Part shown: piece by piece, positions 1-7,233 of the stretch
How positions within the stretch are numbered: position 1 is the first letter of the stretch
How the letters are laid out: every line of letters begins with the position of its first letter
Position numbers and translations under genes: made by a program
The notes under the pieces: generated by a model
The model's database searches: none
What the model was told of the DNA's origin: nothing
The model's input: only the letters and a program-made list of their open reading frames with translations
Source of the DNA: Nitrososphaerota archaeon
GTDB lineage: Archaea > Thermoproteota > Nitrososphaeria > Nitrososphaerales > UBA183
Direction: 5' to 3'
DNA length: 18,142 nt
Assembly (NCBI GenBank): GCA_027886925.1
Contig: JAPCJN010000010.1
Coordinates: 1-18,142 of the forward strand

Positions 1-217
1 GCCTCAAGGCTCCACTACGCCGTTCACTGCGACGTTCACGGGAGGTAGCATCCTGCCCTTCATCTTCTTCAACGGCCAGACCTATACCGTCTTCATGAGC
101 ACAGGCTACAGCAACATATCGTTCTCATATTGGAAGGACAACAACAATACCAACCCCACAAGAACGGTGCCCCTCAACGGAAACACCACGATCATCGCGA
201 TCTACACACAGGGATAG
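1..217 (+). CDS. Secreted/surface repeat protein, C-terminal end (partial at window edge)
   Basis: An open frame enters from the left edge and reads through codons starting at base 2 to a TAG at 215-217, giving about 71 C-terminal residues. The sequence is rich in Thr, Asn, Ser and aromatic residues, has no charged clusters, and includes NIS and NTT sequons. It contains a pattern of the form G-Y-S-x-I-S-F-x-Y-W-K-D, then a spacer, then N-T-T-I-I-A-I-Y. This matches the end of each C-terminal repeat in the surface protein at 16467-18023 (GYVFDHWSDG...AIF and GSHVFIGWQRG...AVY). It therefore looks like the last divergent InlB-type (beta-grasp-like) repeat of an exported protein. The N-terminus and any signal peptide lie outside the window. 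The repeat family is an inference from pattern; the frame itself is clear. Confidence 0.7.
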   Translation, partial: PQGSTTPFTATFTGGSILPFIFFNGQTYTVFMSTGYSNISFSYWKDNNNTNPTRTVPLNGNTTIIAIYTQG

Positions 218-755
218 CTTGCGAGCGACCCTCTCACAGCGAACCCCGGAGTCTCCGCGATTCTCAAGAACCGGCATCATCAAAATTAGATCGCCCGCAT
301 CGTGCACCATCCAGACCCCTCGGTCCGCCACGGTTGCTTTTCGTCTGCTCCTGATATGGGGGTTCTATGCGCGCTACTTGATTTCTACTTGCAACTCGGA
401 TAGAATGAAGGGCTCCGAAGCGGCTGCTTCGCATTCGTTCACAGGCGACGGCAGTAGGCCATAATCGAAGTAGACGAATTTTCTTCTGGATTAATCTCCC
501 TAGCCTCATATTTGCCGCGACAAGAACACCTATGGGGCTAGAGATGCAACTCTACGCAATCAGATTCCTGCTAGCCAAGCGTGCCCCCGCCGGCACGGCG
601 TCGTGGCCGAACCATCCCGCATCGTCCTCTCGCTTTCAGAGCGACAAGCATTGCTGTATCGTGAAGAGGGTGCTCAACGCTCGAGAGAGAGAAGGACCGC
701 GCCGTCCGACAGCCCGAAGTCCTGGACAAGGATCCTCTCTTCCGGTGTCCGGAGG
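218..755. other. Gene-poor stretch
   Basis: About 540 bases between the surface-protein stop and the glycosyltransferase remnant. Short open frames exist on both strands, but their translations are basic and Ser/Pro/Arg-rich, with no hydrophobic periodicity or recognisable motif, as expected of chance frames in GC-rich DNA. I see no tRNA, no array of repeats and no long inverted repeat. Together with the broken genes on its right, the stretch may be decayed coding DNA, but I cannot identify a parent. Confidence 0.4.
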
Positions 756-908
756 ATGGAACATCGCTTGTTGAGAATCGGGGTCGTGATGTATCAGACG
801 AGCCTTACAAAGGGTCAGGAGCTCGTCGCCCAGAGGATGGTCAAGGAGTTTAGGGCGCAGAGCTACGATGCATTCCTTATCACAAGCCCATATCACGACG
901 GCGAATGA
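756..908 (+). pseudogene. Glycosyltransferase (GT4-like) N-terminal remnant
   Basis: An ATG at 756, directly preceded by GGAGG, opens a 50-codon frame ending in TGA at 906-908. The product has the form M-E-H-R-L-L-R-I-G-V-V-M-Y, then S-L-T-K-G-Q-E-L-V-A-Q-R-M-V-K-E-F, then D-A-F-L-I-T-S-P-Y-H-D-G-E. This is the first beta-strand, glycine-containing loop and helix of a GT-B glycosyltransferase acceptor domain, where the loop and the following helix normally lead into another 300 or more residues. None of the three forward frames after 908 continues this fold, so the gene is truncated rather than merely frameshifted. A second possible start is the ATG at 789. The family is recalled from pattern and cannot be confirmed here. 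It could instead be a short expressed peptide, but I think a decayed gene is more likely. Confidence 0.5.
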
Positions 909-1028
909 GACAAGGTCGCGGGCGACGCCGCGAAGCTCTGGCGGGCCGATCAAATGTTGACGGAACACGCAGCCGGCCGACTATTGCCATTCGAAGTCCC
1001 CTCCCTGCGGCCTTTTCTAGGAAGACCC

Positions 1029-2242
1029 CTACTCGGTCGGCTCGGTCACTAGCCACGATGGCTTGGAATAGGGGTGCTTGCTGAGGCAGTCGAAACAGAA
1101 CGGTATCCACCCAGCATTGTTTTGCCGCATCGCGAGAGTCACGGCTTCGGACTGTTCCGGCATGGTCCTCGGGTCATACACCCTGATTTCTTTGTCGACT
1201 TTTTTCCCGCACCTTGCGCACCTATAGTTGGCCGGCGTTATCTCCCATGCAATGGTCGACATGAGCGCGTTCGTCTGGACCTGAATCCGGCCCCGCATCT
1301 CTTCTTCGACTAGGCCAGTCTCGTTCCAAAGCCATTCAAACAGCCAGACGTTCGACATGACCATGGCCGGACGAGTAGAATACGTGGCTGCGCCGATTGC
1401 CGACATAAAATCCTTGGTAGAGTCGTCTATCTTCTCAATCACGAACGAGTGAGTCCTGTCCGTGACGGCGATGATGACGGAGTCGCCTCCTACCGGCGAG
1501 ATCCTATGAAACTGAATTGGCGACTTCCCATGCTCTATGGCTATGCGCTTCTCCACTTCAGAGTCGACTGGTGAAATGATCCTGATGGCGACCGTGCCTT
1601 TCCTCGCGGTCGCACTGAGCAAATCAATCACCCCTAGCTTCTCCTGTTCATGAAACGAGTTCGCGCTCGGCAGCAGGAGTATCACTTCTGTCCGAGCCTG
1701 TCCGATTACCTCCAGATACTTCTTCTGAATCGATCCGGGGTCGTAGAATACCTCGATTTTTGCCTGAATTATCCCTCTTTCAATCTCGATGAACCTTTGC
1801 TCGGCCGGGACCGCACTGTTCCACAAGAGATCGAACAACTTCTTGTGATGCTTGACGAATAGCTTGTCGTTGCTGTAGAGCAGCGCTCCTCTGGGATTGA
1901 ACTCTTCCGTTCCTAGGTCGCAACATACTCGTTGTCGCTGATGGCAAAGTTTCCGCCTATTCCCGATAAGTGTTGGACGTCCGTCCCCTGGCGTACAACC
2001 TCCTTGATGTAGGAGACATTGTCTTTAGTTATGTCGGTGAGCAATCTCAACGCTCCTCCTCGTTTCTTCACGTCGAGATAGGCCTTCGATTGGCCTTCAA
2101 TCGGCTCCGGCTGGTCGGGCTTTACCGTCACAGCGCATATGTCCAGACGAGTCGTCGCCTTTTTGAAGAAATCCATCACGGTAGCCGACACCTGGTCAGG
2201 GCTTCGAAGTATCGCCGTCTGTTGGAATTCGGAGGACGACAC
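1029..2242 (-). pseudogene. PLD-like sensor protein with C-terminal zinc ribbon, frameshifted
   Basis: Two minus-strand frames form one protein of about 404 residues. The first runs from a GTG at 2242 to a TAG at 1913-1915; the second continues to 1029. After EYVAT the frame stops, while the next frame reads ...TEEFNPRGALLYSN...KKLFDLLWNSAVPAEQR. The kinase at 13949 has the same layout (EYLGT, 16 residues to WSN, then LFEVLWESAVPAALR), and spacing matches if one base is missing near 1908-1919. The first half is a PLD-like sensor module (no HxKxxxxD motif seen). The second half is another such module ending LFEWLWNETG, then a CxxC...CxxC zinc ribbon (Cys 207, 210, 248, 251 counted from the ATG at 1838) in place of a kinase. 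It was probably a cytoplasmic sensor or regulator. A sequencing error is possible, in which case the gene is intact. Confidence 0.7.
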
Positions 2243-2244
2243 GC

Positions 2245-2280
2245 TCTCTCCAAAATATTGGAACGTTCAACCATAAAAAA
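2245..2280 (-). promoter_or_regulatory. Candidate promoter of the PLD-like sensor gene with two small palindromes
   Basis: On the minus strand a T-run ending in TTTTTTAT (plus 2273-2280) could be a TATA box, predicting transcription from about 2250. A GGAGAG (plus 2245-2250) then precedes the GTG at 2242. Between box and start lie a perfect 8-bp palindrome GAACGTTC (2261-2268) and an inverted repeat TCCAA-AATA-TTGGA (2249-2262), which could bind a dimeric regulator. All of this is read by eye and the spacing is only approximate. Confidence 0.3.
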
Positions 2281-2432
2281 CTTCGAGGAACATTCCTCCT
2301 CTGAGGTCGCCTGGGCCGAGGGGCGCTGGACATCCGTCCACCCGATTCCAAGAAACTTTTCTACTGAGGAATTCTCCATAACTCTCTTAGCAAATGCCTA
2401 ACTAAATCCCTGGAAACCTCATAGTGTTTGTT

Positions 2433-2708
2433 ATGACAAAGCGAGGAAACAATGTGGAATCCAGCTTAGGAAACGCGTCGAAAACGCTAGAGACTGCCTC
2501 TAAGACTTTGCAGGACAGGGTCGAAAAGGCGGGCACCGACCTCCGAGAAGAGGTCGAGAGGGGGAAGAAGGCCGTCAAAGAGCATCCGAATACCGCTGTT
2601 GGAATCGCTCTAGGTGCGACCTTCGCAGCGGGAGTAGTCGCAGGCGCTGAAGTCTCGCGAATGAGGAAGAACCACGCAAGGCAGTCGGCGAAAGGAAAGG
2701 CCTCGTAG
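2433..2708 (+). CDS. Small DUF883/ElaB-YqjD-like membrane-anchored protein
   Basis: The 91-residue product starts MTKRGNN. It has a long amphipathic, charged helical region (about residues 10-50, heptad-like, with alternating Lys/Glu) and one C-terminal hydrophobic segment rich in small residues, P-N-T-A-V-G-I-A-L-G-A-T-F-A-A-G-V-V-A-G, followed by a basic tail. This is the architecture of the bacterial DUF883 family (ElaB/YqjD: helical body, 'hP..avGIaaG..lG' membrane anchor), whose E. coli members associate with ribosomes and stress responses. Family membership is by layout only; no catalytic residues are expected. I chose ATG 2433 over the in-frame GTG at 2424 because an AT-rich box (about 2401-2408) lies 28 nt upstream of 2433, fitting a leaderless transcript. 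There is no neighbour in the same operon. Confidence 0.6.
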   Translation: MTKRGNNVESSLGNASKTLETASKTLQDRVEKAGTDLREEVERGKKAVKEHPNTAVGIALGATFAAGVVAGAEVSRMRKNHARQSAKGKAS

Positions 2709-2888
2709 GCAATAGACGCCGACGGACCTGCGGCGCGACAAATTTTTCCCCGTTGCGCCTCCCCATTCATCAAGGCCTGGCACTGGATTTTTTCTAGATT
2801 CCAAATTGGAAAACTGCACACAGGATATGGTAATTTCTTAGGGCTTGGGCATGCAGTTTGTACATATCCCTGGAGACCCTCGAAAGAC

Positions 2889-4070
2889 ATGGGTCGATGT
2901 TCGAACAACAAGCCTGCGACCGGTCTTCAGCTTCCAAGATCGGTGATTCGATGGACGGCGGTAGCGTTGGCCGTAAGTTCTTTCTTCGTGATAGTCATCT
3001 CGTTCCTCTCTGGAATCTCGCTCTCTGACTTCGCCACAATAGGCTACTTGCCATTCGCACTTGCCGCGGCAGCGTCGATTGCGGGACTTGGCGTGGGCGT
3101 CCTCAGATTCAGGGTCGTCGTCGATGCATTGGCGAATCGTCCTTCACTCAGCTTAGGTGACTTTGGAAGGGCGAAGCTCGCAAGCCAATTCCTGGCCTTG
3201 ACCACACCGTCAACAACTGGCGGCTTTTTCCTCACTACCGCATGGTTGTCGAGGAAAGGTATCGACGCAGGCAGAGCTGTCTGGATTGGATATTTCGAGA
3301 TGCTCGTCCAGATTTATGTTAGCTCCGCATTGCAGCTCGCCGCGGCGGCCTATGCGCTGTCAAGGGGAGCGGTCATCATCGCATCTGCGATCACTGTTGT
3401 CGCGTTGGTTCTGGCTGTCGGTTTCACCGTGATTTTCGTAATCCCTGGATTGAGGGGCATCAATTTGCCCCCCAGGGTATTCCAACTTGCGGCCCGCGTC
3501 GTGGGAAAACGCAGAGCCGAACGACTCGAGACGACCCTGAAAGAAGGCGCGCTCAACTTCTCGAGCGCGGCCAGGGCCACGGTGTCCAAGAATTCCCTGC
3601 CACTTGTCGCGAAGGCAGTCGGCCTGACGCTCGTCGAGGCCGCTCTTTCAGGGCTGGCACTATGGTTCGTCATGGTCTCGGCCGGCTTGAAAATCGATGT
3701 ATTCTCTTCCACTCTTATGGCCTTCGGCGCGGTCGCGATAGGCGCGCTTCCCGTGTCCGTTGGAGGTTCGGGGATAACTGAGATGGCCCTGAAGTATTAC
3801 CTTGCCTCGGTCTACGGGTTCTCCTCCTGGGCGGCGATAGTGTTATGGCGGATTGCCTCCTACCAGGTTCTCCTGGCTATTTCGGGTATCGGGTTGCTCC
3901 TCTTGGTGCGCAGAGCCACCGCCGCCTCAGTACCTGGTGAATCGCGATATCTCTTGCCGACCACCTTTCCAGTACGGGGCCTCCAGAGACCAGGTGTTTT
4001 GGAACCACCTTTTCAAAAGTCCGTCCTGCAAAGCCAGAATGTTTCGAAAATTTCGGTCCTCCAAAGCTAG
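2889..4070 (+). CDS. Flippase-like integral membrane protein (LPG synthase TM / UPF0104 family)
   Basis: The 393-residue product has about eight predicted membrane helices spread over residues 20-350. Two family signatures are clear: T-P-S-T-T-G-G-F-F with the following L-S-R-K-G-I in the middle loop, and G-A-L-P-V-S-V-G-G-S-G-I-T-E near the C-terminal helices. These mark the 'lysylphosphatidylglycerol synthase TM region/UPF0104' superfamily, whose archaeal members include AglD-type proteins acting in lipid-linked glycan assembly. It probably moves or modifies a polyprenyl- or lipid-linked substrate at the cytoplasmic membrane; the substrate is unknown. After the last helix and its L-V-R-R end there is an unusual, roughly 45-residue polar tail in which S-V-L-Q-S occurs twice. 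A TATA-like box (2861-2868) centred 24 nt before the ATG suggests a leaderless start at 2889. Confidence 0.75.
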   Translation: MGRCSNNKPATGLQLPRSVIRWTAVALAVSSFFVIVISFLSGISLSDFATIGYLPFALAAAASIAGLGVGVLRFRVVVDALANRPSLSLGDFGRAKLASQFLALTTPSTTGGFFLTTAWLSRKGIDAGRAVWIGYFEMLVQIYVSSALQLAAAAYALSRGAVIIASAITVVALVLAVGFTVIFVIPGLRGINLPPRVFQLAARVVGKRRAERLETTLKEGALNFSSAARATVSKNSLPLVAKAVGLTLVEAALSGLALWFVMVSAGLKIDVFSSTLMAFGAVAIGALPVSVGGSGITEMALKYYLASVYGFSSWAAIVLWRIASYQVLLAISGIGLLLLVRRATAASVPGESRYLLPTTFPVRGLQRPGVLEPPFQKSVLQSQNVSKISVLQS

Positions 4071-4093
4071 AAGAATGTTTCCGAGAAGTTATT
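4021..4093 (+). repeat. Imperfect tandem duplication spanning the stop codon
   Basis: Two units of about 33-39 bases, 4021-4053 and 4054-4092, share the pattern GTCCT-CAAAGC-AGAATGTTTC-GA with a few substitutions and a three-base insertion in the second. The TAG of the membrane-protein gene (4068-4070) lies inside the second unit, so the duplication produced or extended the C-terminal VLQS...VLQS tail. Confidence 0.45.
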
Positions 4094-4112
4094 ACCAGAC
4101 GGTCCCGCCATA

Positions 4113-4397
4113 TTGAGCCTCGCGTGCCATAGACAGTTGGACGAACAAGATGTTCAGAAACAACCAGAGGCCCCAGAGCAGCGTGAAGAATACAAGTACA
4201 CGGCTGAGGTGAGAGCATGGGAGACTTTCAGCAACGTCATGCGCCGGCACGGAGTCACATTGCCGGAAGGAGACAGGACGGTGACTTTCACGTCAAAGAA
4301 CCTGATCGACATGAAAAGAATGAAAGAAATGCGGCTCATCTGGTCATATTCGATAACAAAAGTCGTTAGAACTTCACAACTCATCGAGCAGGGCTAA
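4113..4397 (+). CDS. Hypothetical small soluble protein
   Basis: A TTG at 4113 opens a 94-residue frame. The N-terminal 30 residues are polar and Gln/Glu-rich (disordered-looking). The rest has a more ordered composition: A-W-E-T-F-S-N-V-M-R-R-H-G-V-T-L-P-E-G-D-R-T-V-T-F, then a helix with alternating Lys/Met and a final beta-like I-W-S-Y-S-I-T-K-V-V-R-T. I do not recognise the family and there is no membrane segment or cysteine motif. In favour of a real gene is an AT-rich box GTTATTAC (4088-4095) about 22 nt before the TTG, the layout seen at other genes here. Against it are the short length and weak composition signal. The in-frame ATG at 4239 would leave only 53 residues. Confidence 0.45.
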   Translation: MSLACHRQLDEQDVQKQPEAPEQREEYKYTAEVRAWETFSNVMRRHGVTLPEGDRTVTFTSKNLIDMKRMKEMRLIWSYSITKVVRTSQLIEQG

Positions 4398-4539
4398 CCG
4401 TCAGCTATGATTACGGACTTTGCCAGACAGAAAATATGTCCTGAGTTTTGTTTCGTGAGAAATGATTCCTAGGATGAAAACCTAACAATCTGTCCATATC
4501 GATTTAGGCACATCGCGCTTTCGTAGCGTAGGTAAGAGC

Positions 4540-4893
4540 ATGAGCACTGAAGAACGTGACGAGAAAAGAGTCTATGTTGACAGGAGCCCGGGCAACCAAG
4601 GGATGGTGGTCGTGGAAAGGGAAGAGCCCGTGGTGGAACCTGTGGTGGAACGGGTGAAGACGGTCCAGGAAGTCCCGTCTTCGCAGCGGGCCGAAACCAT
4701 CGTAAAACACAGATCAACCAACACCGGCGCGCTCCTTGCGATGGTCATAGGAGTCGTGGTCCTCCTGGCTGGAATCGGACTAATCGCATCACAGATTCCC
4801 TTCATCCCATGGCCATACGGCCTTTATGTAGTCCTAGGCTTCGGCTTTCTCTTGCTGGTAATGGGCGCATCAATGATCACCAGCAGGACATAG
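4540..4893 (+). CDS. Small two-helix membrane protein, unknown function
   Basis: An ATG at 4540, preceded by TAGGTAAGAGC, opens a 117-residue frame. Residues 1-60 are charged and contain a Val/Glu/Pro repeat (V-V-V-E-R-E-E-P-V-V-E-P-V-V-E-R-V), so this part is probably an extended cytoplasmic tail. Two hydrophobic helices follow, about residues 62-84 (ALLAMVIGVVVLLAGIGLI) and 91-113 (PYGLYVVLGFGFLLLVMGA), joined by a short P-F-I-P-W-P turn, with a basic end. The helical hairpin with its proline turn resembles small archaeal membrane proteins of unknown role. No enzymatic motif is visible. The hairpin and T-run just after the stop suggest a monocistronic unit. Confidence 0.65.
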   Translation: MSTEERDEKRVYVDRSPGNQGMVVVEREEPVVEPVVERVKTVQEVPSSQRAETIVKHRSTNTGALLAMVIGVVVLLAGIGLIASQIPFIPWPYGLYVVLGFGFLLLVMGASMITSRT

Positions 4894-4895
4894 GA

Positions 4896-4928
4896 GCCGT
4901 CATCAAAGACGGCCTCCCCCCGCCTTTT
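4896..4928 (+). terminator. Hairpin plus T-run terminator
   Basis: Three bases after the stop of the two-helix membrane protein, GCCGTC (4896-4901), a six-base loop ATCAAA, and GACGGC (4908-4913) form a perfect six-pair GC-rich stem. A C-rich spacer and TTTT at 4925-4928 follow. In archaea the T-run is usually the functional part; the stem is extra support. Confidence 0.55.
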
Positions 4929-5044
4929 ACTGTCTGTGAGATACCGCCTAGCTGATCAGGACGTTCAAGCTGTGTCACAGATTGCCTTGCGCAATTTTCC
5001 GCTTCGACATTGGCGGCCACGTAAACCGACGAAGATTGGCTCCC

Positions 5045-5052
5045 AAAAACAA
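5045..5052 (-). terminator. T-run terminator candidate after the response regulator
   Basis: On the minus strand a TTGTTTTT tract (plus-strand AAAAACAA, 5045-5052) lies about 40 nt beyond the TAG of the response-regulator gene. It fits the T-rich archaeal terminator pattern; there is no obvious stem. Confidence 0.3.
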
Positions 5053-5090
5053 TCGAAAGTCAATCGCCGACTTTGGTCTTGAGCGTTTTT

Positions 5091-5462
5091 CTACTGAGCG
5101 TTGGTCTTCGGCTGCGAGTTTACGTAGGTCACGAGCTCTGAGATGCCGATTGGTTTCCGGAGGAACTTGTCCACTCTCATGTCCGGGAACAGCTTCTGAA
5201 ACTCGTTTTCGTAGACGTCGAAGGCGGTTAGGAACACAATAGCAACCTGCTCGTCCATCTTCCTGAGCTCCCGGTATAGCTCGAATCCATTCATCTGAGG
5301 CATCCGGATGTCGAGGAATACCACGTCGTAACGGCCGGGCTTGTAATCTGCTAGTGCTCTTTTTGGATCGTTATAGACGTCCACTTCGAATCCGTGGCGC
5401 TCCAATCCTACCTTCAAGCTCGAGGTGATGTCCGGCTCATCATCAACAACGAGGATCTTCAC
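5091..5462 (-). CDS. Single-domain response regulator (CheY-like receiver)
   Basis: The product is a lone receiver domain of 123 residues. From the GTG at 5462 it begins MKILVVDDEPD. The acidic pocket is Asp7/Asp8, the phospho-acceptor is Asp51 in V-V-F-L-D-I-R-M-P, and the switch and signalling residues are Thr79 (F-L-T-A-F) and Lys103 (L-R-K-P-I). All are present, so it should be phosphorylatable. There is no output domain, so it must act by protein contact or as a phosphate relay. A longer TTG start at 5474 is possible. I prefer 5462 because TATAAATA on the minus strand (plus 5485-5492) is centred 26 nt upstream, giving a leaderless message. It lies directly behind the KaiC-like ATPase gene, and the sensor kinase at 13949 is a conceivable phosphate donor, though not adjacent. 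Confidence 0.9.
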   Translation of the reverse strand: MKILVVDDEPDITSSLKVGLERHGFEVDVYNDPKRALADYKPGRYDVVFLDIRMPQMNGFELYRELRKMDEQVAIVFLTAFDVYENEFQKLFPDMRVDKFLRKPIGISELVTYVNSQPKTNAQ

Positions 5463-5484
5463 AATACTCGCCAATTTTTCAGGC

Positions 5485-5492
5485 TATTTATA
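5485..5492 (-). promoter_or_regulatory. TATA box of the response regulator, overlapping the upstream stop codon
   Basis: TATAAATA on the minus strand, centred 26.5 nt from the first base of GTG 5462, the classic archaeal TATA-to-start distance. The box overlaps the last codon of the KaiC-like gene (stop at 5488-5490), so the regulator has its own promoter inside the end of its neighbour. Confidence 0.7.
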
Positions 5493-6867
5493 CGATGGGA
5501 ACGAGCGTCACTTTCGAAGCCTTTTCCGAGGTGCTGGTGCTCAGCGCAAAGTACTCAGTCCAGGGCAGCTGAGGCTGAAGGACGGGGGTCCCGTCTATGT
5601 CGGAGAGCTTCAGGGAGATGTCCGCCACTCTCGCGGCGTTCTCGACCGACGTTTCATCTCTGCTTACGATTACCGAAAGGTCGATATCGGACTTCATGAA
5701 CTCGAACAGGCGCTCGCGCTCTTCGTCGCCGCCTGCCTTTGAGAGGAAGTCTGAGCCCGCCAAGGCGACTATCTTCTTCCCACGATTGGTGGCCTTCTGC
5801 TTCTGCACCTGCATCTTGAGCGACTCCACCCATCCGACCGGTACGGACCTTGAACTCCGCGAATTGGCTTGCTGGATTGGGACAAGCTCGCCGAGCGCGC
5901 CGCTGGCGCGGTCGACGCCTATCCCTTCGAACGGTCTGAAAAGAATGATCCTCGAGCGCGACTTTCCATTCCCAAGGATCCCACGGATCATCAGAAGAGC
6001 AGTCGACGCGTTGACCGTGGGAGCCAGTTCGAGGTTCACCATCGTTCCAGAAGGCAGGGTCCCGTCGAGAATCCCGTCCAGTTCACGATAGCCCGTAGGC
6101 GATCTTGTCTCCCATGACCAGTTGGTCGGCGTCCTCGGGTCGAAATCAATGGGACTGGCGGGGCAAAAGCTCTGGAAGACGCCACCATCAAGCGAGAAGA
6201 TGCAGGAGGGTCGGTTGATCTTTACGCCGCTGAGCTTCGAAAGCTGCATCATCCTGACGATCCTCCCGTCGTCATAGTAACGGTCTAACACCACAACCCC
6301 GTCAAAGAGCGAATCCAGGCTCGTGTCACCTGAGTCCTCGATCAGCGTCACTATCTTGGCGTCAGCCCGTTCTCGCCATGTCTGCAGCACCTTTGCATTC
6401 GAAAGCGAGGCGTCTTCCCCCATCATCATCCAAATAGGGTCCCACGCGTCGATTATGATCGTCGGCGTCCTTGAATCCATGAGTTCGTTGGTTATCTTCT
6501 CGAAGAAGGGCACGGGCTCGTCGAGCCTGGCGTCCACGAATCGTTCGTCTTCCGCTACCTCCGCTGAGGCCTCGCCTGCAGGTTGCCGGTCCGCGACCCT
6601 TCGGAACTCCGACAGCCATGGGTGGTTCTCGAACAGTTGCGTGGGCGAGACCCTTGTCGAGAGATAGAGGTAGTTGCCAGCCGCGGCGATCTTTCGCAGT
6701 ATCGAAAGAGCTAGGATGGTCTTTCCTGTCGCCGCCTCACCCTTCACAAGAAGCGAATAGGAGCGCCTCTCTAGAAACTGCAAGAGCTCGGGTGGAAGCA
6801 CCGGCTGCACTGAGGTCGTCCCTCTCCGTTCCTCAGGCTTTCTACGCCGATCCTTCAAGCTCTCCAA
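5488..6867 (-). CDS. KaiC/GvpD-like RecA-fold ATPase
   Basis: The 459-residue product has two RecA-like halves. The first has a Walker A motif G-E-A-A-T-G-K-T (residues 43-50) and a Walker B strand T-I-I-I-D (136-140), so it should bind and hydrolyse ATP. The second begins with the typical KaiC lead-in G-Y-R-E-L-D-G-I-L (259-267), but where a second Walker A is expected it reads L-A-P-T-V-N-A-S-T (281-289), so that half is nucleotide-binding-defective. Archaeal relatives are the KaiC-like and GvpD-type proteins used as regulatory ATPases, often beside receiver proteins, as here. No membrane segment is seen. The start is a TTG at 6867, with TTTATA (plus 6887-6892) centred 22 nt upstream. A second TTG at 6858 would fit the usual spacing slightly better. 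The exact signalling role is unknown. Confidence 0.8.
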   Translation of the reverse strand: MESLKDRRRKPEERRGTTSVQPVLPPELLQFLERRSYSLLVKGEAATGKTILALSILRKIAAAGNYLYLSTRVSPTQLFENHPWLSEFRRVADRQPAGEASAEVAEDERFVDARLDEPVPFFEKITNELMDSRTPTIIIDAWDPIWMMMGEDASLSNAKVLQTWRERADAKIVTLIEDSGDTSLDSLFDGVVVLDRYYDDGRIVRMMQLSKLSGVKINRPSCIFSLDGGVFQSFCPASPIDFDPRTPTNWSWETRSPTGYRELDGILDGTLPSGTMVNLELAPTVNASTALLMIRGILGNGKSRSRIILFRPFEGIGVDRASGALGELVPIQQANSRSSRSVPVGWVESLKMQVQKQKATNRGKKIVALAGSDFLSKAGGDEERERLFEFMKSDIDLSVIVSRDETSVENAARVADISLKLSDIDGTPVLQPQLPWTEYFALSTSTSEKASKVTLVPIV

Positions 6868-6886
6868 CCCGACTTAACTCACTGGA

Positions 6887-6892
6887 TATAAA
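6887..6892 (-). promoter_or_regulatory. TATA box of the KaiC-like gene
   Basis: GTTTATATCC on the minus strand, core TTTATA, centred 22 nt before TTG 6867 and 31 nt before TTG 6858. Transcription is expected near 6863, so the message is leaderless or nearly so. Confidence 0.5.
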
Positions 6893-6940
6893 CGATGGAT
6901 GGGAGAGACAAGCCGCCTGGTCAACCCCGTATTTCGTCAC

Positions 6941-7153
6941 TCAGGTCATCTTCGGGCCATCGGTTGACAACAACGACCGTTGTTTATCCCAACAGTGCCC
7001 GTGATACCAGCCCTCTCCGTAGAGGACGTCTCCGGCGCTAAGCGAAACCTCAGCACTGCAATAGCTGCAGGTACGCACTAGAAAGTTGACCTCATGGTTC
7101 TGCTTGATCCCGACCGCGCTCCCCTGCGCGGTCAGACCGTTGGCGATTGACAT
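6941..7153 (-). CDS. Small zinc-binding protein (CxxC...HxxC)
   Basis: The 70-residue product carries one clear metal site: Cys29-x2-Cys32, 18 residues, then His51-x2-Cys54 in V-R-T-C-S-Y-C and W-Y-H-G-H-C-W. This is a LIM/treble-clef-like single zinc finger. The middle (S-L-S-A-G-D-V-L-Y-G-E-G-W) reads as the beta-hairpin typical of such fingers. The remaining residues are short polar tails. Proteins like this usually act as small nucleic-acid or protein adaptors; nothing more specific can be said. The ATG at 7153 is the longest start; a GTG at 7078 would keep the finger intact. An AGATAAGG tract about 23 nt upstream of 7153 could be the promoter. It lies between glmS and the KaiC-like gene on the same strand. 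Confidence 0.6.
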   Translation of the reverse strand: MSIANGLTAQGSAVGIKQNHEVNFLVRTCSYCSAEVSLSAGDVLYGEGWYHGHCWDKQRSLLSTDGPKMT

Positions 7154-7233
7154 GCATCCCTATTCCGACAGGCCTTATCTCCCTTGGCTCTGAAACTACT
7201 ATAATAATCGTCGGCAGCGAAGGCCCAGAGCAA

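Noticed and set aside
1970..2401. Plus-strand open frame (143 codons) opposite the frameshifted sensor gene
   Set aside because: The minus-strand protein matches the kinase sensor module; the plus-strand translation is Arg/Ser/Leu-rich and lacks any recognisable motif.
2402..2911. Minus-strand open frame (169 codons) opposite the DUF883-like gene
   Set aside because: The plus-strand frame has a clear amphipathic helix plus membrane anchor; the antisense translation has no such organisation.
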